Origin: Castanea sativa
Taxonomy: Eukaryota > Streptophyta > Magnoliopsida > Fagales > Fagaceae
NCBI RefSeq assembly: GCF_040712315.1
Contig: NC_134013.1
Span: 90,154,001-90,218,000, forward strand
Direction: 5' to 3'
Length of the DNA stretch: 64,000 nucleotides
The notes under the pieces were generated by a model, which saw only the letters and a list, made by a program, of their open reading frames with translations, did not search any database and had not been told where the DNA came from. The position numbers were made by a program, and so were the translations under genes. Of this stretch, positions 11,981 through 24,102 are shown piece after piece (within the stretch, counting starts at the first letter, position 1; the number at the start of each line of letters is the position of its first letter).

Positions 11981-12990
11981 TTAATATCGGTTGACCATGC
12001 CAACTAAATAACAGATGTTTGGCCCAGTACATAGCATGGCATACATGAGACTTCCCACTGCTGAAGCATAGGGAATTTGTCTCATCATCTTTTCCTCTTT
12101 TGAAGTCTTAGGCCTTTGGACATCAGATAGAGGACCTCCATGCCTGAAAGGAAGTAATCCTTTCTTAGAGTTTTGCATGCTAAACCTTTCTAGAATCTTA
12201 TCTATATATCTAGCTTGAGATAAGCCTAATATCCTATTTTTTCGATCTCGCTAAAACTTGATCCCTAGGATATAGCTTGTTTCACCCAAGTCCTTCGTAT
12301 CAAATTGGCTTAACAACCAAATCTTAACTGATGACATTACCCCTATATCATTCCCAATGAGTAGGATGTCATCAACATAAAGCACTAGGAAAATTACTAC
12401 TTTGCCTTGATATCTCTTGTACACACATAGTTCATCAAGATTTTGTTCAAAACCAAATGATTTGATTGCTTGATCAAACCTAATGTTTCATGACCTAGAT
12501 GCTTGCTTAAGTCCATAAATGAACCTTTTCAATTTACATACCATATGCTCTTGGTTCTTTGCTATGAATCCTTCTGCTTGCTTCAATTAAATTTCTTCTT
12601 CAAGATTGTCATTTAGAAAAGTAGTCTTGACATCCATTTGCCAAATTTCATAATTAAAATGAGCAACAATGGATAAGAGAATTCTGATAGATTTAAGCAT
12701 GGCTATTGGTGAAAAAAAATTTTCATAATCAATGTCTTCTTTTTGTGTTTACTCTTTCGCCACTAGTTTTCCTTTAAAGGTTTCAACATTTCCATCTACC
12801 CATCACTTTCTCTTGTAGACCCATTTGCAACCAACAGGTTTAATGCCATTAGGCGCCTCTACAAGATCCCAAACTTGATTGGAATACATAGATTCCAATT
12901 CAGATTTCATAACTTTGACCCAATGATGTGCATTTATATCTTTTATTGCATTTTCATAAGTGTAAGGATCAAATTCAAGCCCTTCTGAGA
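11981..12990 (-). pseudogene. Outer copia reverse transcriptase
   Basis: Minus-strand translation in pieces shows MDVKTTFLND, then YGLKQAS, then VLYVDDILLIGND with the catalytic YVDD at about 12385-12370, and DTKDLGETSYILGIKF, the ordered Ty1-copia RT motifs. Several in-frame stops interrupt it. The 11981-12178 segment continues to the GSLMYAM connection domain. Confidence 0.85.
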
Positions 12991-12995
12991 TAGCT

Positions 12996-13850
12996 TCAAA
13001 AGTTTTCCAAAAGTGTAAATCTTACAGGTGACCTAATACTCCTCCCACTACAACGAGGTTTTAGTGTACTAGTTATTTCATGAGTAGTGTCTTGTGGTGA
13101 ATCTAATACAACCACATCATCCCTAGTTTTATCCATTGATTGATCAATAACAAGTTCATTCATTTCAGTCAAGACAACTCTACTTCTAGAAGTAAAATTA
13201 TTCATATAGTCATTTTCCAAAAATTTGGCATTAGTACTAACAAACACTTTGTTATCATTACGACTATAGAATAAATAACCCCTAGTTCCTTTTGGATAAC
13301 CTACAAACAAACACACTTCTGATTTTGGTTCCAATTTATCAAGCTCCTCTTTCAACACATGTGCTTGACAACCCTAAATATGGAGTATCTCATACGAGGC
13401 TTACGCCCACTCCACAATTCCATGGGTGTTTTGTGAACAGATTTTGATGTAACTAAATTTAAGAGGTGCATTACTGTTCCTAAGGCATACCCCTAAAAAG
13501 AAGTAAGCAAAGTTGAATAACTCATCATGGCCCTTACCATTTCTAAAAGAGTCTTATTCCTTCTTTCTGCCACACTATTTTGTTAGAGAGTTGCAAGTGC
13601 AGTCAATTGGGATATAGTCCTATTTTCAATTAAGTAATCCTTGAAATCCCCAAGAAGGTATTCGCCACCACGATCAAATCAAATGGCCTTTATGTGTTTA
13701 CCTAATTGATTTTCCACTTCAGCCTTAAACTCTTTGAACTTTTCAAAAGTTCCAGACTTCCATTTCATTAGGTACACATAACCAAATCTAAAGTAATCAT
13801 CCGTAAAGTAATGAAATACTTATAACCTCCTTTTGCTTGGGTTGACATAG
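12996..13850 (-). pseudogene. Outer copia integrase
   Basis: From 13850 leftward: the DDYFRFGYVYL block, FDRGGEY (second catalytic Asp), SVAERRN (catalytic Glu), then 12996-13358 with the C-terminal PKSEVCLFVGYPKGTRGYLF block typical of copia integrase. A stop or frameshift lies between these blocks, so no intact integrase is encoded. Confidence 0.85.
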
Positions 13851-13854
13851 GACC

Positions 13855-14673
13855 TTATACATCTGAATGTACTAGCTCTAGTAGTTCATTGGCTCTATGC
13901 CCTTTTGCATTGAAAGGTCTTTTTGTCATTTTATCTTCCAAACAAGATTCATAAACAAGGAATTCATCAAAATCCAATTTTTCTATAAAACCGTCTTTCA
14001 CTAGTTTTTGAATCCTATTTGGATTAATATGACCCAAATGCAAATGCCAAAGATATGCATCACTAGTAGAAGGAAATTTTCTCTTTAATGATTTTACACA
14101 TGAATTACCATCTAACTTAGAATTGTACAATTCATGCTTATCAGGAGTTAAAATATAAAGACCATTAACAATAGTGTCAGAATAGATAAACACTTTATCC
14201 TTCTTTATTACAACACTGCATTTCAAGATAACACAATATCTATGTCTACCTAAATAAGTTGCAGAAATCAAATTCCTACAAACATTAGGAACATATAAAC
14301 AGTCTTCCAATATTAAAACCTCAAAACCAAAGCACAAATTAAACACCCCAAATGCTACAATTGGAATTTTGCTCCCATCAGCCAAAGTAAGGGACATTTT
14401 CCCTTCATTCAGCCTTCTGGTCTCTTGGAACCCTTGCAAAACATTGCATATATAATTAGTAAATCCTAAATCCACACACCAAGAATCTGTGGGATTTTGT
14501 ACTAAACAAGTTTCAAGAAGGAATGATCTTGTCATACCTTTGTTCTTGGTAGCTAAGAATTTTAGACAATTCCTCTTCCAATGACCTTTCTCACCACAAT
14601 GGAAACATTTTCCTTTGGTGTAGTCCTTTGCTTTCTTCTTTGCCTTATTGGCAACTCCTAAGGCAACTTGCAT
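13855..14673 (-). pseudogene. Outer copia zinc knuckle, protease and integrase N-term
   Basis: A 272-residue open stretch in the order nucleocapsid CCHC knuckle (CFHCGEKGHWKRNC, residues ~23-36), protease (SWCVDLGFTNYI, where the active-site DSG/DTG triad reads DLG), and the GAG-pre-integrase HHCC block (HLHLGHINPNRI then ESCLEDKMTKRPF). The DLG change would be expected to kill the aspartic protease. The ATG is internal to the polyprotein. Confidence 0.88.
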
Positions 14674-14675
14674 AC

Positions 14676-15405
14676 CGTCTTGTTTGGTGAAATTCTTTTT
14701 CTTCTAACCACCCTTGCCTTTCGACTTAGGCTTAGAAGAAGATGTTTCAGCCATATTAGTATCAACACCGGCTTTCACAAGGATGCTTTTCGCTACCACC
14801 AATTCATTCATCAATTTAGAAAAAGTATAAATCTTTTTGTTCATATTATAATTAAGTTTAAATTCTTTGAATCAATTTGGCAGGGATTGGAATATTATAT
14901 CCACTTGAAATTCTCCATCAATGTCGGCACCTAAAACCTACAGTGTATTTAGATAAAAGATCATTTTAAGAAAATGATCTCTAATTGGAGTCCCTTAAGC
15001 CATCTTGGTATTCAGAAAAAGCCTCATAATATCTTGCATAGCAAAACGGCCTTGCTCACCAAACATTTCCTTTGGACTAAACATTATGTCCAAAGCTAGT
15101 TCTATATCCTGCATTTGATGTTGTAGAACATTTCAAATAGATGCTAGGATATAGCACTTAGCCATCTCATTAGATTTCCACCAACGATTATATCACTGCC
15201 TCTCCTCAGAAGGAGCATCTATTGCAGGAAAGTCTGGACATGGTTCACTAAGCATAAATTTGTGCTCTTCAACAATAAGAACAATGTCTAAATTCCTTTT
15301 CCAGTCAACATAGTTAGGTCCAGTCAGCTTGTTTTGGTTAAGAATAGCAATAAGTTGGCTAAAAGATGCTATGATTACATCTGAAAATAATAAACATAAA
15401 TACAA
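14676..15405 (-). pseudogene. Outer copia gag
   Basis: Minus strand, broken by several stops. The start shows LNQNKLTGPNYVDWKRNLDI and FMLSEPCPDFP, the N-terminal gag motif of many plant copia elements (LxGxNYxxWKRxL). Downstream remnants include EMFGEQGRFA and the Lys-rich linker before the zinc knuckle. Confidence 0.85.
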
Positions 15406-15419
15406 TAAGTAAATAGGAC

Positions 15420-16276
15420 ATTATCAATTTAGCATATTAGCACATAGTATGGAACCTTAACAAAGCCATAATATAAAAATATGCAACGACAACCCAATCC
15501 CATATTTAAAATTCCTTGGTAGCAAGTAAATAATAAATTTTATGATTGATTAAGAACTATTCTCATTACTAGTGCTATCTTGATAATTCTTGCCAAACAC
15601 TAATAATATTTCATTTTTCCTTTAGCCTCTAAGTAATAATGACATAACTCCGTAGGGAGGTTAATATTAAACTTAGTCTAGTTTACACCATTTCCTAGAC
15701 TCTATGTGAGTCACCAAGTATTTCTACAGTAGCATGGTCGTTCTCAATGTAAAAACACATATCATCCATCATTAAAAAGTTTAATCTATAGTACCGTGAA
15801 TTAAACACCCTCCGTAGAGAGCAAGGCATATACGCCAAGGCGAGGTGCTAATCACACTACTATAAATCGATAATGGAGGCTGTGAGATTCAACCATTGAA
15901 TCTCTCTCCCCTTAGAAATTTTAAAAGTAAGGTTTTTATTATTTTCCATCAAAAACACCTTTTGATTTTATAAATGAAGATTTATAGATTAAACATGAAG
16001 GGTTTCAAGATCAAGATCAAGAACCCTAAAATGCTAGAAACCCTTGAAAATAAAATCCTAATCTCATTAGAAATAAATTTCATAAAAGGAATACTTTAAT
16101 CCTAGCATTAACATGAGAGCATCTATATCCGTGTGTATATATATATTATCAATCCAAGGATATGAACTAATGAAGTCAGGCCATGAATCCTATATATTAT
16201 CAATCCGAATGAAGTTAGGCCTTGAATCCTATATAATATCAATCCAAGGTTATCAATCATTCGCGTGCATATGAAT

Positions 16277-16310
<34 letters not shown>

Positions 16311-16653
16311 ATGCATTCCAAGAAGACAAGAGAACGACACATCAAACTCTATCAATGCATTATAGGTTTATGTGTTCATCCCTAATACAAAGACTATCGT
16401 GTTCATGCCTAATACAAACACTATCAAAAAACGACATATATTAAGAGGCATAATCATGACCACTTCGAATAACACAAACCAATTATTTGAACCAATATAT
16501 ATATCTCATATATAATAAATGGCGTGTGGGTTCAAAAAATAAAAAACGTGATTATACAGAATAATCACTGCAGAATGCCAGAACACCAAGAAAATGATTT
16601 TCTTTGATTCTAAAACTCACCCAACATGTTATACAAACATGATATTAAAACCC
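15420..16653 (-). other. Outer copia 5' leader, noncoding
   Basis: The untranslated leader between the PBS and gag of the outer element. It holds a (TA)n run (about 16279-16308) and short repeats around 16170-16245 ('tatcaatccaaggatat' and relatives). No ORF of note. Confidence 0.65.
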
Positions 16654-16666
16654 GGCTTTGATACCA
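16654..16666 (-). other. Outer copia primer binding site
   Basis: Minus strand TGGTATCAAAGCC, two bases after the LTR end CCAACA. This is the plant initiator-Met-tRNA PBS with one change from TGGTATCAGAGCC. It fixes the element's orientation and LTR boundary. Confidence 0.9.
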
Positions 16667-16668
16667 AT

Positions 16669-17379
16669 TGTTGGAAAACTGGTTTTGCATATCATACAAA
16701 ACCCACAGCAGAAGCAACACAAGTATCTACTTCATTCATGTGAGATAACATGGAATATCTAGAATTTTAGAAACAAAGAATAGAAAGGCGTACATTAATG
16801 CAGTGAAATTCAAAACAAAAGAATTTTGAACTTGGGAAGACCTTCAATCTTCTCCCCAATTTCACATATGTCCAAGATGTGTGGTCTCTCAATCAGTTAT
16901 GTATGCACCTATTCAAGAGAGAATGTCATTAGAGAAAACTGTATGTATCTCTTTTAATCGTACATACGTTTATAATTGCCAAAAGCAGTTATTTTATTTA
17001 ATAACTCTTATTAAATAAATAACTGATTATCTAATTGAGCTAGCCTTTTGGGCCAACCCAATGCCAGTCCAATTGAGCGTTAGTGTGTGGTTTGGGATGG
17101 GACCAAAAGGACAAATAAAACTCTAACTCCAATAGACTTCAGGCTTATTTGTCAACTCTTGACAAGTCCAATGTTACCATTAATTATATTTAATACCACT
17201 ATATAAATATAATTGCACTTTAGGCTTTATTAATAAAATTAAATCCCTAGACTTTATTATCTAAACAATTAACTCATTCATGAAAATATTTATAGTAATA
17301 CAGAGTCACAATATATAACTTCCACTTTGAAAATTACTACTTCTTGATCCTTGAGTACTCGATTTAATCTTTTAAGTTG

Positions 17380-17432
<53 letters not shown>

Positions 17433-17808
17433 TTATGAAATCAAATTTCATAAAATATAAACTTTAATAACTCTTTACTAAAATGGTTAGGCCTAACACT
17501 CTGAATAACCAAACTCATTAAACTTATCTCAATGAAATATTTTATATCTCTACAAAAAGACTATGAATTTCATCTTGAGAATATGTGTTCCTTTAACATT
17601 ACGTGTGGCTACCCAACATACTGAAATTTTGACCATTAAATTAGATCTCACTCCTAATATATCAAAGCAACCTACATTTCATGACCGGGTTCACTATCCT
17701 TTCAGGATTGAGAGTTTATGTAAATTAATGGCGTGAAATTTATTATTCAGTTGCCAATCATTAATAGAATAATTCATCTCACAGCAGTCTAGTTCAATAT
17801 GTCTTATA
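16669..17808 (-). repeat. Outer copia, 5' LTR (first part)
   Basis: Collinear with 10088-11175. Interrupted at 17808 after 'gtcttata' by the nested copia. The uninterrupted copy reads through this point at about 11172. Contains a long (TA)n run at about 17380-17428. Confidence 0.9.
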
Positions 17809-18528
17809 TGTAGGAAAATAAGGCTAAATGAACAAGTTTGATTCAACAATACAAACCCTAAAAAATTAGCAATGATAAAAAATAAATGGATAGAGTTAGA
17901 AAGATCTCACAAACTATAGAATCATGCAAAATGCGTTGTCTTTAAAGGTGATTCATGCCACTCGGAGTAGGACTCGGTGTGAATGACTCTCTTGACTGAA
18001 CAACCCCCCAAGATTAGACTATAATGATTTCTTCAAGTTGATCACACACTCAAGCAAGAAGAACTAAGAACAACCCTAATTTTCCTTTCCTTAAAACTAA
18101 AAATTGATGCTGAAATTTTCAGTGGAGATGAGCAAAAAAAAAACAGAGCAAAACAAAGGGAAGAGGCGGCTGCCGTAGCTGAAAAACTTAAGAGCTAAAG
18201 AGGGGAAAAGAGGGTTTTATATACTAACTGATGTGAAGGCTGATGGGCTGCATGCAACGGTCACTGTGCAAGCCAATGGGCAGCACTTTAAATGCCCCAA
18301 CGGGCTGAACCAAATTGGGCTAAAGGAAAAGAAATAGAAAGGAATGAGGAACAAGAGAGATAGAGACAAGCCTAAACCCAACCCCAGCCCAACTCTAACC
18401 CTTAGCTCATTATCTTTCAAGCTAATACTTAAGTGGTGCTATGGTTTATAAACATATATGTAAGCTCATCTCTAACCAATGTGAGACACACGCATACTTA
18501 AAGTGTTTGAAACACACATACTCCAACA
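17809..18528 (-). repeat. Inner copia, 3' LTR
   Basis: 720 bp, nearly collinear with 23025-23768. Followed by 'atcccccacatg', i.e. on the minus strand a G-run polypurine tract (catgtgggggat) right before the LTR start TGTTGGAG, as expected for a copia 3' LTR. Confidence 0.9.
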
Positions 18529-19094
18529 ATCCCCCACATGTTACAAACACTAAACTAGGAAAGACAATAAACTCAAGAAGGCATACATCAATATGGTACC
18601 CTAAGGTTTTAACCATACTTAAGGTAAATAAGTAGGAACTACTAGACAATGGTAGAGTTAGACTCTTTTAACTAAGCTATTAGATAACCAAACTTACCAC
18701 CCACATACCTTTCTTTACCAAGGTTGTTCCATAAGCGGGTTGGCGCCTTATACAGGTCATGCGTCATTGGATTTCATGAGAGCTCTAGAGACCTATCCAA
18801 GTCTCATAGGAAGCGGCACAACTTCCACTCCCACATAGGTGGCATCCATCAAGAGTGTGTGGAGTACACCCCATCCCAACAAGTAGGGACTATGGATCCA
18901 TTAAGAGCTAAAGCTCAACCTCCAACAATCTGCAACTTAGCACTGTCTCACACTATAAGGATGGACTCATCACTAATCTCCTCAATGAGATAGCGGAATA
19001 CATAATAACTAACAGTGCCCACACAAATGACCTTTACTCATTTAAACCCTTGCATGGAATCACCCATCATAGAGGTTGGGCATTAGTCATAGTG
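18529..19094 (-). other. Inner copia 3' untranslated region
   Basis: Between RNase H and the 3' LTR. Short ORFs here match no copia domain, and I see no gene. Confidence 0.6.
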
Positions 19095-19733
19095 TCACAA
19101 TTTAGGTATCAGTCCTATCCCCCTTGATGTCTCACTCACCAGCCTTCTTGCTAGTGGCTTGGTCAAAGGATCGGCCAAATTCCTTTTTGACCTCACAAAG
19201 TCCAAGGACATTACACTATTATCAATGAGCTGCCTCACAATATTATGCCTCCATCGGATATGTCGACTTTTCCCATTATAGATTTTGTTCTTAGCACGTG
19301 CTATGGTAGCCTGGCAATCACAATGCATGCAAATAGAGGCAATAGAGTTAGTATACAATGGTATATCAATTAACAAACTCCTAAGACACTCGCTTTTGGA
19401 CCCAACCTTTTCTAAGGCTACTAACTCTGATTCCATGGTGAATCTTGCTATGCAAGTTTGCTTGGATGATTTCCAAGAGACAGCCCCTCCAACTAGTGTG
19501 AACACATATCAATTAGTGGGCTTTACCTCATCTATATCAGAGATCCAATTAGCATCACAATATCCATCTAATATAGCAAGATAACCACAATATGACAAAC
19601 CATAATCAAAAGTACCCTTTAAATATCTCAACAATCTAGACATTGCATCCCAATGGTCAATACTAGGATTATGAGTATATTTACTCAATCTACCAACAGC
19701 ATATGCAATATCAGGGCAAGTACAGTTTGTCAA
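19095..19733 (-). pseudogene. Inner copia RNase H domain
   Basis: 19509-19733 gives PDIAYAVGRLSKYTHNPSID and YLKGTFDYGL, the connection domain, then GYCDANWISD. After a stop or frameshift, 19095-19505 continues with [20 protein letters not shown] and [15 protein letters not shown] and ends [10 protein letters not shown]. These are the classic Ty1-copia RNase H and C-terminal motifs. The usual STxEAEY reads [10 protein letters not shown]. Confidence 0.9.
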
Positions 19734-20490
19734 AAAATATCAAACTGCCAATGATTTGTGCATATTTATCTTGTGAAACACTATCACCACGATTTTTAAA
19801 CAAGTGCACCTTTGAGTCAAAAGGAGTAGACATAAGTGACATATCAAAGTGTTCAAAATTTTTAAGAATTTTCTCTATATAGTGAGATTGTGATAGTGTA
19901 ATGCAATCATTATCCCTAAGGATCTTGATGCCCAAGATTATATTTGCCTCACCCAAATCTTTCATATCAAAATTAGAGGCAAGAAAGTGTTTAGCATTAT
20001 GCACAACATCAAGGCTAGTTCCAAATATAAGTAAGTCATCAACGTATAAATATATAATAACACCTTCATTATAAATAAACTTGCTATATATGCATTTATC
20101 AGCATTATTGATCACATAGCCATGTGTAAACATAACATTATCAATTTTTTCATGCCATTGTTTAGGTGCTTGTTTTAAACCATATAAAGATTTAACCAAC
20201 TTACGAACTTTATGTTCTTGTCCAAGAACTACATAACCCTCGGGTTGCTCCATTTCAATTTCTTCTTCTTCTAGATCACCATTTAGAAAAGCAGTTTTAA
20301 CATCCATTTGATGTACTACAAGTTTGTAAATAGAAGCAATGGCAAATAAAATTCTAATAGATTCAATTCTAGTAACCGAAGAATAAGTATCAAAATAATC
20401 CACATTATGTTTTTGCTTATAGCCCTTGGCTACTAAGAGAGCTTTAAACTTATCAATTGTACCATCCAGTTTTAATTTCCTTTTAAACAC
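19711..20490 (-). pseudogene. Inner copia reverse transcriptase
   Basis: A 259-residue open frame with all landmarks in order: ALLVAKGYKQKHNVDYFDTY, VHQMDVKTAFLNGDLEEEE, KSLYGLKQAPKQWHEK, IIYLYVDDLLIFG (catalytic YVDD) and DMKDLGEANIILGIKIL. The block itself looks nearly intact, but the polyprotein is broken before it (stop at 20497) and after it. Confidence 0.9.
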
Positions 20491-20496
20491 CCATTT

Positions 20497-21606
20497 TCAA
20501 CTAATAGGTTTAACTTTGGGTGGAAGCTCAACTAATTCCCAAGTATGATTAGACATAATAGATTCTAATTCATTATTAATTGCTTCCAACCAAAAAGGTG
20601 CATCTACGGATTTAATGGCATCATAGTAACTTACAGGTTCATTTTCAACAATGTAGGCAAGGTAATCGTTACGGTAATTCTTTTTCTTCCTAGCTCGCTT
20701 GCTCCTTCTTATTTCTTGCACATTATCAACAAAGTCATTAGAAATTTCAATAGAATCATACAATATTTTTTCCTTATTTTTCAAAGGAAACACATGCTCA
20801 AAGAATATGGCATTTTCAGATTCAATAATAGTGTATGATTCTAATATATCACTTTTGATGACAAAAAATATATAGCATGAACTATTGCAAGCATAACCAA
20901 TAAACACACAATCACATGTTCTAGAACCAAGCTTTCTCCTTTTAGGCTCGGGTAGCATGACCTTAGCCAAGCACCCTCACACTTTGAGGTATTCCAAGTT
21001 AGGCTTACGCCCTTTCCAAAGTTCATAAGGAGTTTTACCGGTTTTCTTATGGGGTACCTTATTTTGAATATGACAAGCCGAAAGAATGGCCTCCCCCCAC
21101 ACGTTGGAAGATAGCCCAGAACTAACAAGCATAGCATTCATCATCTCTTTAAGAGTTCTATTTTTTGTTTTGGCTATTCCATTAGATTCCGGTGAATAAG
21201 GTGGAGTTACCTCATGTATGATGCCATTTTGTTCGCAAAATTCCTTAAAATGATTAGACTCATATTCACCACCTCTATCAGTTGTAAGTCTTTAAATCAT
21301 TTTATTCTTTTGGTTCTCAACTTCACTTTTATACTTTATAAACATCTCTAAAGCTTCATCTTTGGTTCTTAGTAAATAAAGTTTAGTGAATCTAGAGTGG
21401 TCATCAACAAAGATCACATAAAATCTTTTACCACCTCTAGTCATGGTGTGTTTTAAATCACCTAAGTCACTATGTACCAATCCAAGAAGCTCGGTTTCTC
21501 TTGTTATGGATTTACAAGGTTTCTTGGTGATTTTAGTTTCGGCACAAATTTCACATTTGTCCATATTAGCTTCACTTAGTGAGTTAATAATTCCACATTC
21601 TTTCAT
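20497..21606 (-). pseudogene. Inner copia integrase
   Basis: 21292-21606 carries the Cys half of the zinc finger (CEICAETKITKKPC), LVHSDLGDL and VIFVDDHSRFTKLYLL (first Asp pair). 21137-21290 continues out of frame with the DRGGEYESNHF and NGIAKTKNRT blocks, and 20497-20970 holds the C-terminal region through SRTCDCVFIGYACNS to the linker before RT. At least two frame breaks. Confidence 0.88.
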
Positions 21607-21696
21607 TTTCTTTATATAGCCAAGATTAACATGTCCAAGTCTTCCATGCCAAACATCAATGGAATCAACTAAGTAAGCACAAGAAGATGAACCTCT

Positions 21697-22260
21697 TTAA
21701 TTAATAACTTGATCAACATTAAGTACAAAGAGACCTTCATCATCATAGCCCTTACCAACAAAGACTTCATTCTTAGTTAAAGTAACTATGCCACCATCAA
21801 ATAAAACTTTAATACCGGCCTTACCAAGTAAATTTATTGAAATGAGATTGTGTTGAAAGCGAGGTACATGAACGACATTATTGAGTGAAAGCGTTATATC
21901 GGAAGTTAGCTTCAAGAGTACCTTCCCTTTACCACTCACCGGCACGGACCTATTGTCCCCAACATAGACATATTCGGTGTCTTCCGCCATTGGAGTGTAG
22001 GAACTAAACTCCTCTTTGAATGCACCAATGTGTCTTGTGCAAGTCGAGTCAACTACCCATCCCTTCACTTTTGTCACCAAGTGTGCCTCACACACCACCA
22101 CCGTAATGATCTCTTCGGTTTACACCACATTTGCCTTATTTGATGTAGAACCTTTGTTGTTGTTCTTATTGTTGTTGAAGTTGCCTCTTGCCTTACATGT
22201 TGCCGCATAATGACCTACTTTGCCACAAATAAAACAATTACCCATTTTCTTTTGGATTTA
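21697..22260 (-). pseudogene. Inner copia zinc knuckle and protease
   Basis: About 22250-22200 encodes CFICGKVGHYAATC, a CCHC nucleocapsid knuckle. 21697-22101 encodes the protease: GWVVDSTCTRHIGAF, where the DSG active site reads DST, then VYVGDNRSVPVSGKGKV and VHVPRFQHNLISINLL, typical of copia protease. The DST change suggests an inactive protease. Confidence 0.88.
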
Positions 22261-22985
22261 AGGATTTGGGCCATTTTTATTATGAAATTTTCCTTTTCCC
22301 TTGAAATCATGTTTCTTATTATGTTGTGGAAGTCTAGAAGGTTCTCCCTCTAGAACATTAGCCTTGGAAGTAAATTCCTTAGCTCTAGAAACTTTTTCCA
22401 ACATCCTATTTGTTTCTTCAATTTGAATATCAACAATATTTTGTTGAAGATTCAAATAGGTTCTATGGTGGCTATACCGGTGTTTATACTCTTTCCAAGA
22501 GTCCGGCAACTTAAACATAAGGCCATGAACCACAAACCTCTTGGGTAAGACATCACCCTCTTTAACTAAGTCGGATACTAATTTTTGAAAATTTTCAATT
22601 CAGTTAGAAACACTTTTTTCCTCAACCATTTGAAAAGACATAAATTTAGCTATAGCAAACTTTTTAGCACCCTAATCCTCAAACCCATAACGACCATTAA
22701 GTTCATCCCATAAATCTTTAGCACAAGTAAAATGACTATAATTATTAAACAACTTATTAGATAAACCACACTTAAAAGTATGAACACATAATTTATTTGT
22801 TTTTTTCCCACTTTTCTATATTTTTAGCTAGGATCATCTTCGGGTTTAGGCTCATAAAGAACCCGGTCAATTTTGGTAAATTCCAAGATGGGCAAAACCC
22901 TTTCTTTCCAATGCTTAAAATTATTTCCATCAAAAGCCTCAAGCTTTGTAATTTCCGAAATGACCTTAAGAGAATTTACCACTTG
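22261..22985 (-). pseudogene. Inner copia gag
   Basis: Minus strand: ITKLEAFDGNNFKHWKERVL (UBN2-type gag start), VVHGLMFKLPDSWKEYKHRY, then the Lys-rich linker. Several stops (near 22825, 22665 and 22605) interrupt it. The gag start lies only ~45 bp from the LTR. Confidence 0.85.
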
Positions 22986-23024
22986 TTTCTTCACTTTTAA
23001 AACACACTAATTAACCTTTAAAAT

Positions 23025-23768
23025 TGTAGGAAAATAAGTCTAAATGAACAAGTTTGATTCAGCAATACAAACCTTAAAAAATTAGCAATGACAAAAATAA
23101 ATAGATAGAGTTAGAAAGATCTCACAAACTATAGAATCACGCAAAATGCGTTGTCTTTAAATGTTGATTCATGCCACCCGGAGTAAAACTCGGTGTGAAT
23201 GGCTCTCTTGACCGAACAACCCCCCAAGATTATATTATAGTGATTTTCTTCAAGTTGATCACACACTCAAGCAATAAGAACTAAGAACAACCTTAATTTG
23301 CTTTTCCTTAAAACTAAAAATTGATGCTGAAATTTTTAGTGGAGATGAGCAAAAAAAAAAAAAAAAAAAACAGAGCAAAACAAAGGGAAGAGGCGACTGC
23401 TGTAGCTGAAAAACTTAAGAGCTAAAGAGGGGAAAAGAGGGTTTTATATACTAACTGATATGAGGGCTAATGGGCTACATGCAACGGTCATTGTGCAAGC
23501 CAACGGGAAGCACATTAAATGCCCCAACGGGCTGCTTGTTTAATACCCAACGGGTAGAACCAAATTGGGCTAAAGGAAAAGAAATAGAAAGGAATGAAGA
23601 ACAAGAGAGATAGAGACAAGCCTAAACCCAACCCAAGCCCAACTCTAACCCTTAGCCCATTATCTTTCAAGCTAACACTTACGGTTTATAAACATATATG
23701 AAAACTCATCTCTAACCAATGTGGGACACAAGCATACTTAAAGTGTTTGAAACGCACATACACCAACA
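23025..23768 (-). repeat. Inner copia, 5' LTR
   Basis: 744 bp, starts TGTAGGAAAATAAG and ends CCAACA on plus. Slightly longer than the left copy because of a poly-A expansion near 23350 and an extra ~25-bp stretch near 23530. The sequence next to it on the internal side does not show the usual TGGTATCAGAGC primer site. Confidence 0.9.
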
Positions 23769-24098
23769 GTATATACTTAAGACACATTAATATATCAACT
23801 AGAAGTCTCCACTTCCATGATCAAGACAAACCATCTTAATTGACACGTTATAGTCTTCACAGATGAAATGCCCAATTTTATCACCGATTACGAACTAAGG
23901 TTTTAAGTTTACAAAGAAATTGTGATTTATATCTTCTGTGACTAAATCATATACTATGCATCTCAATGACTATATGATAATGTTCAAATATTCATGCTAC
24001 TACTATCTTAGATAATAAAACAACTTCATTATTTATAACATAATGTCATACATAATATCATACACAATATCGTACAATAGGATTTTAGGGCACTAATC
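23769..24098 (-). repeat. Outer copia, 5' LTR (second part)
   Basis: The outer right LTR resumes after the nested element and runs to 'ttttagggcactaatc' at 24098. The final ~6 bp found in the other LTR (ctaata) are missing. The next bases (aatctcatatgtcaat) already belong to the end of LRR gene 1. Confidence 0.85.
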
Positions 24099-24102
24099 AA
24101 TC

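Larger units (their letters stand above)
17809..23768 (-). mobile_element. Inner Ty1-copia element nested in the outer LTR
   Basis: Minus-strand element with LTRs 17809-18528 and 23025-23768, both starting TGTAGGAAAATAAG and ending CCAACA (plus strand). It lies inside the right LTR of the outer element, flanked by TTATA on the left and GTATA on the right, a 5-bp target duplication with one substitution. Coding order gag, protease, integrase, RT, RNase H on the minus strand. Several stops disrupt it, though the RT block is long and open. Confidence 0.92.
10088..24098 (-). mobile_element. Nested Ty1-copia pair (outer element span)
   Basis: Outer minus-strand Ty1-copia element with LTRs at 10088-11377 and at 16669-17808 joined to 23769-24098. 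The gap in the right LTR is a second complete-length copia element (17809-23768). Order on the minus strand is LTR, PBS, gag, protease, integrase, RT, RNase H, LTR, as in copia. All coding blocks carry stops and frameshifts, so it cannot move by itself. Without the nested copy the element is about 8.05 kb. The LTRs differ at many sites, so the insertion is not recent. Confidence 0.9.
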
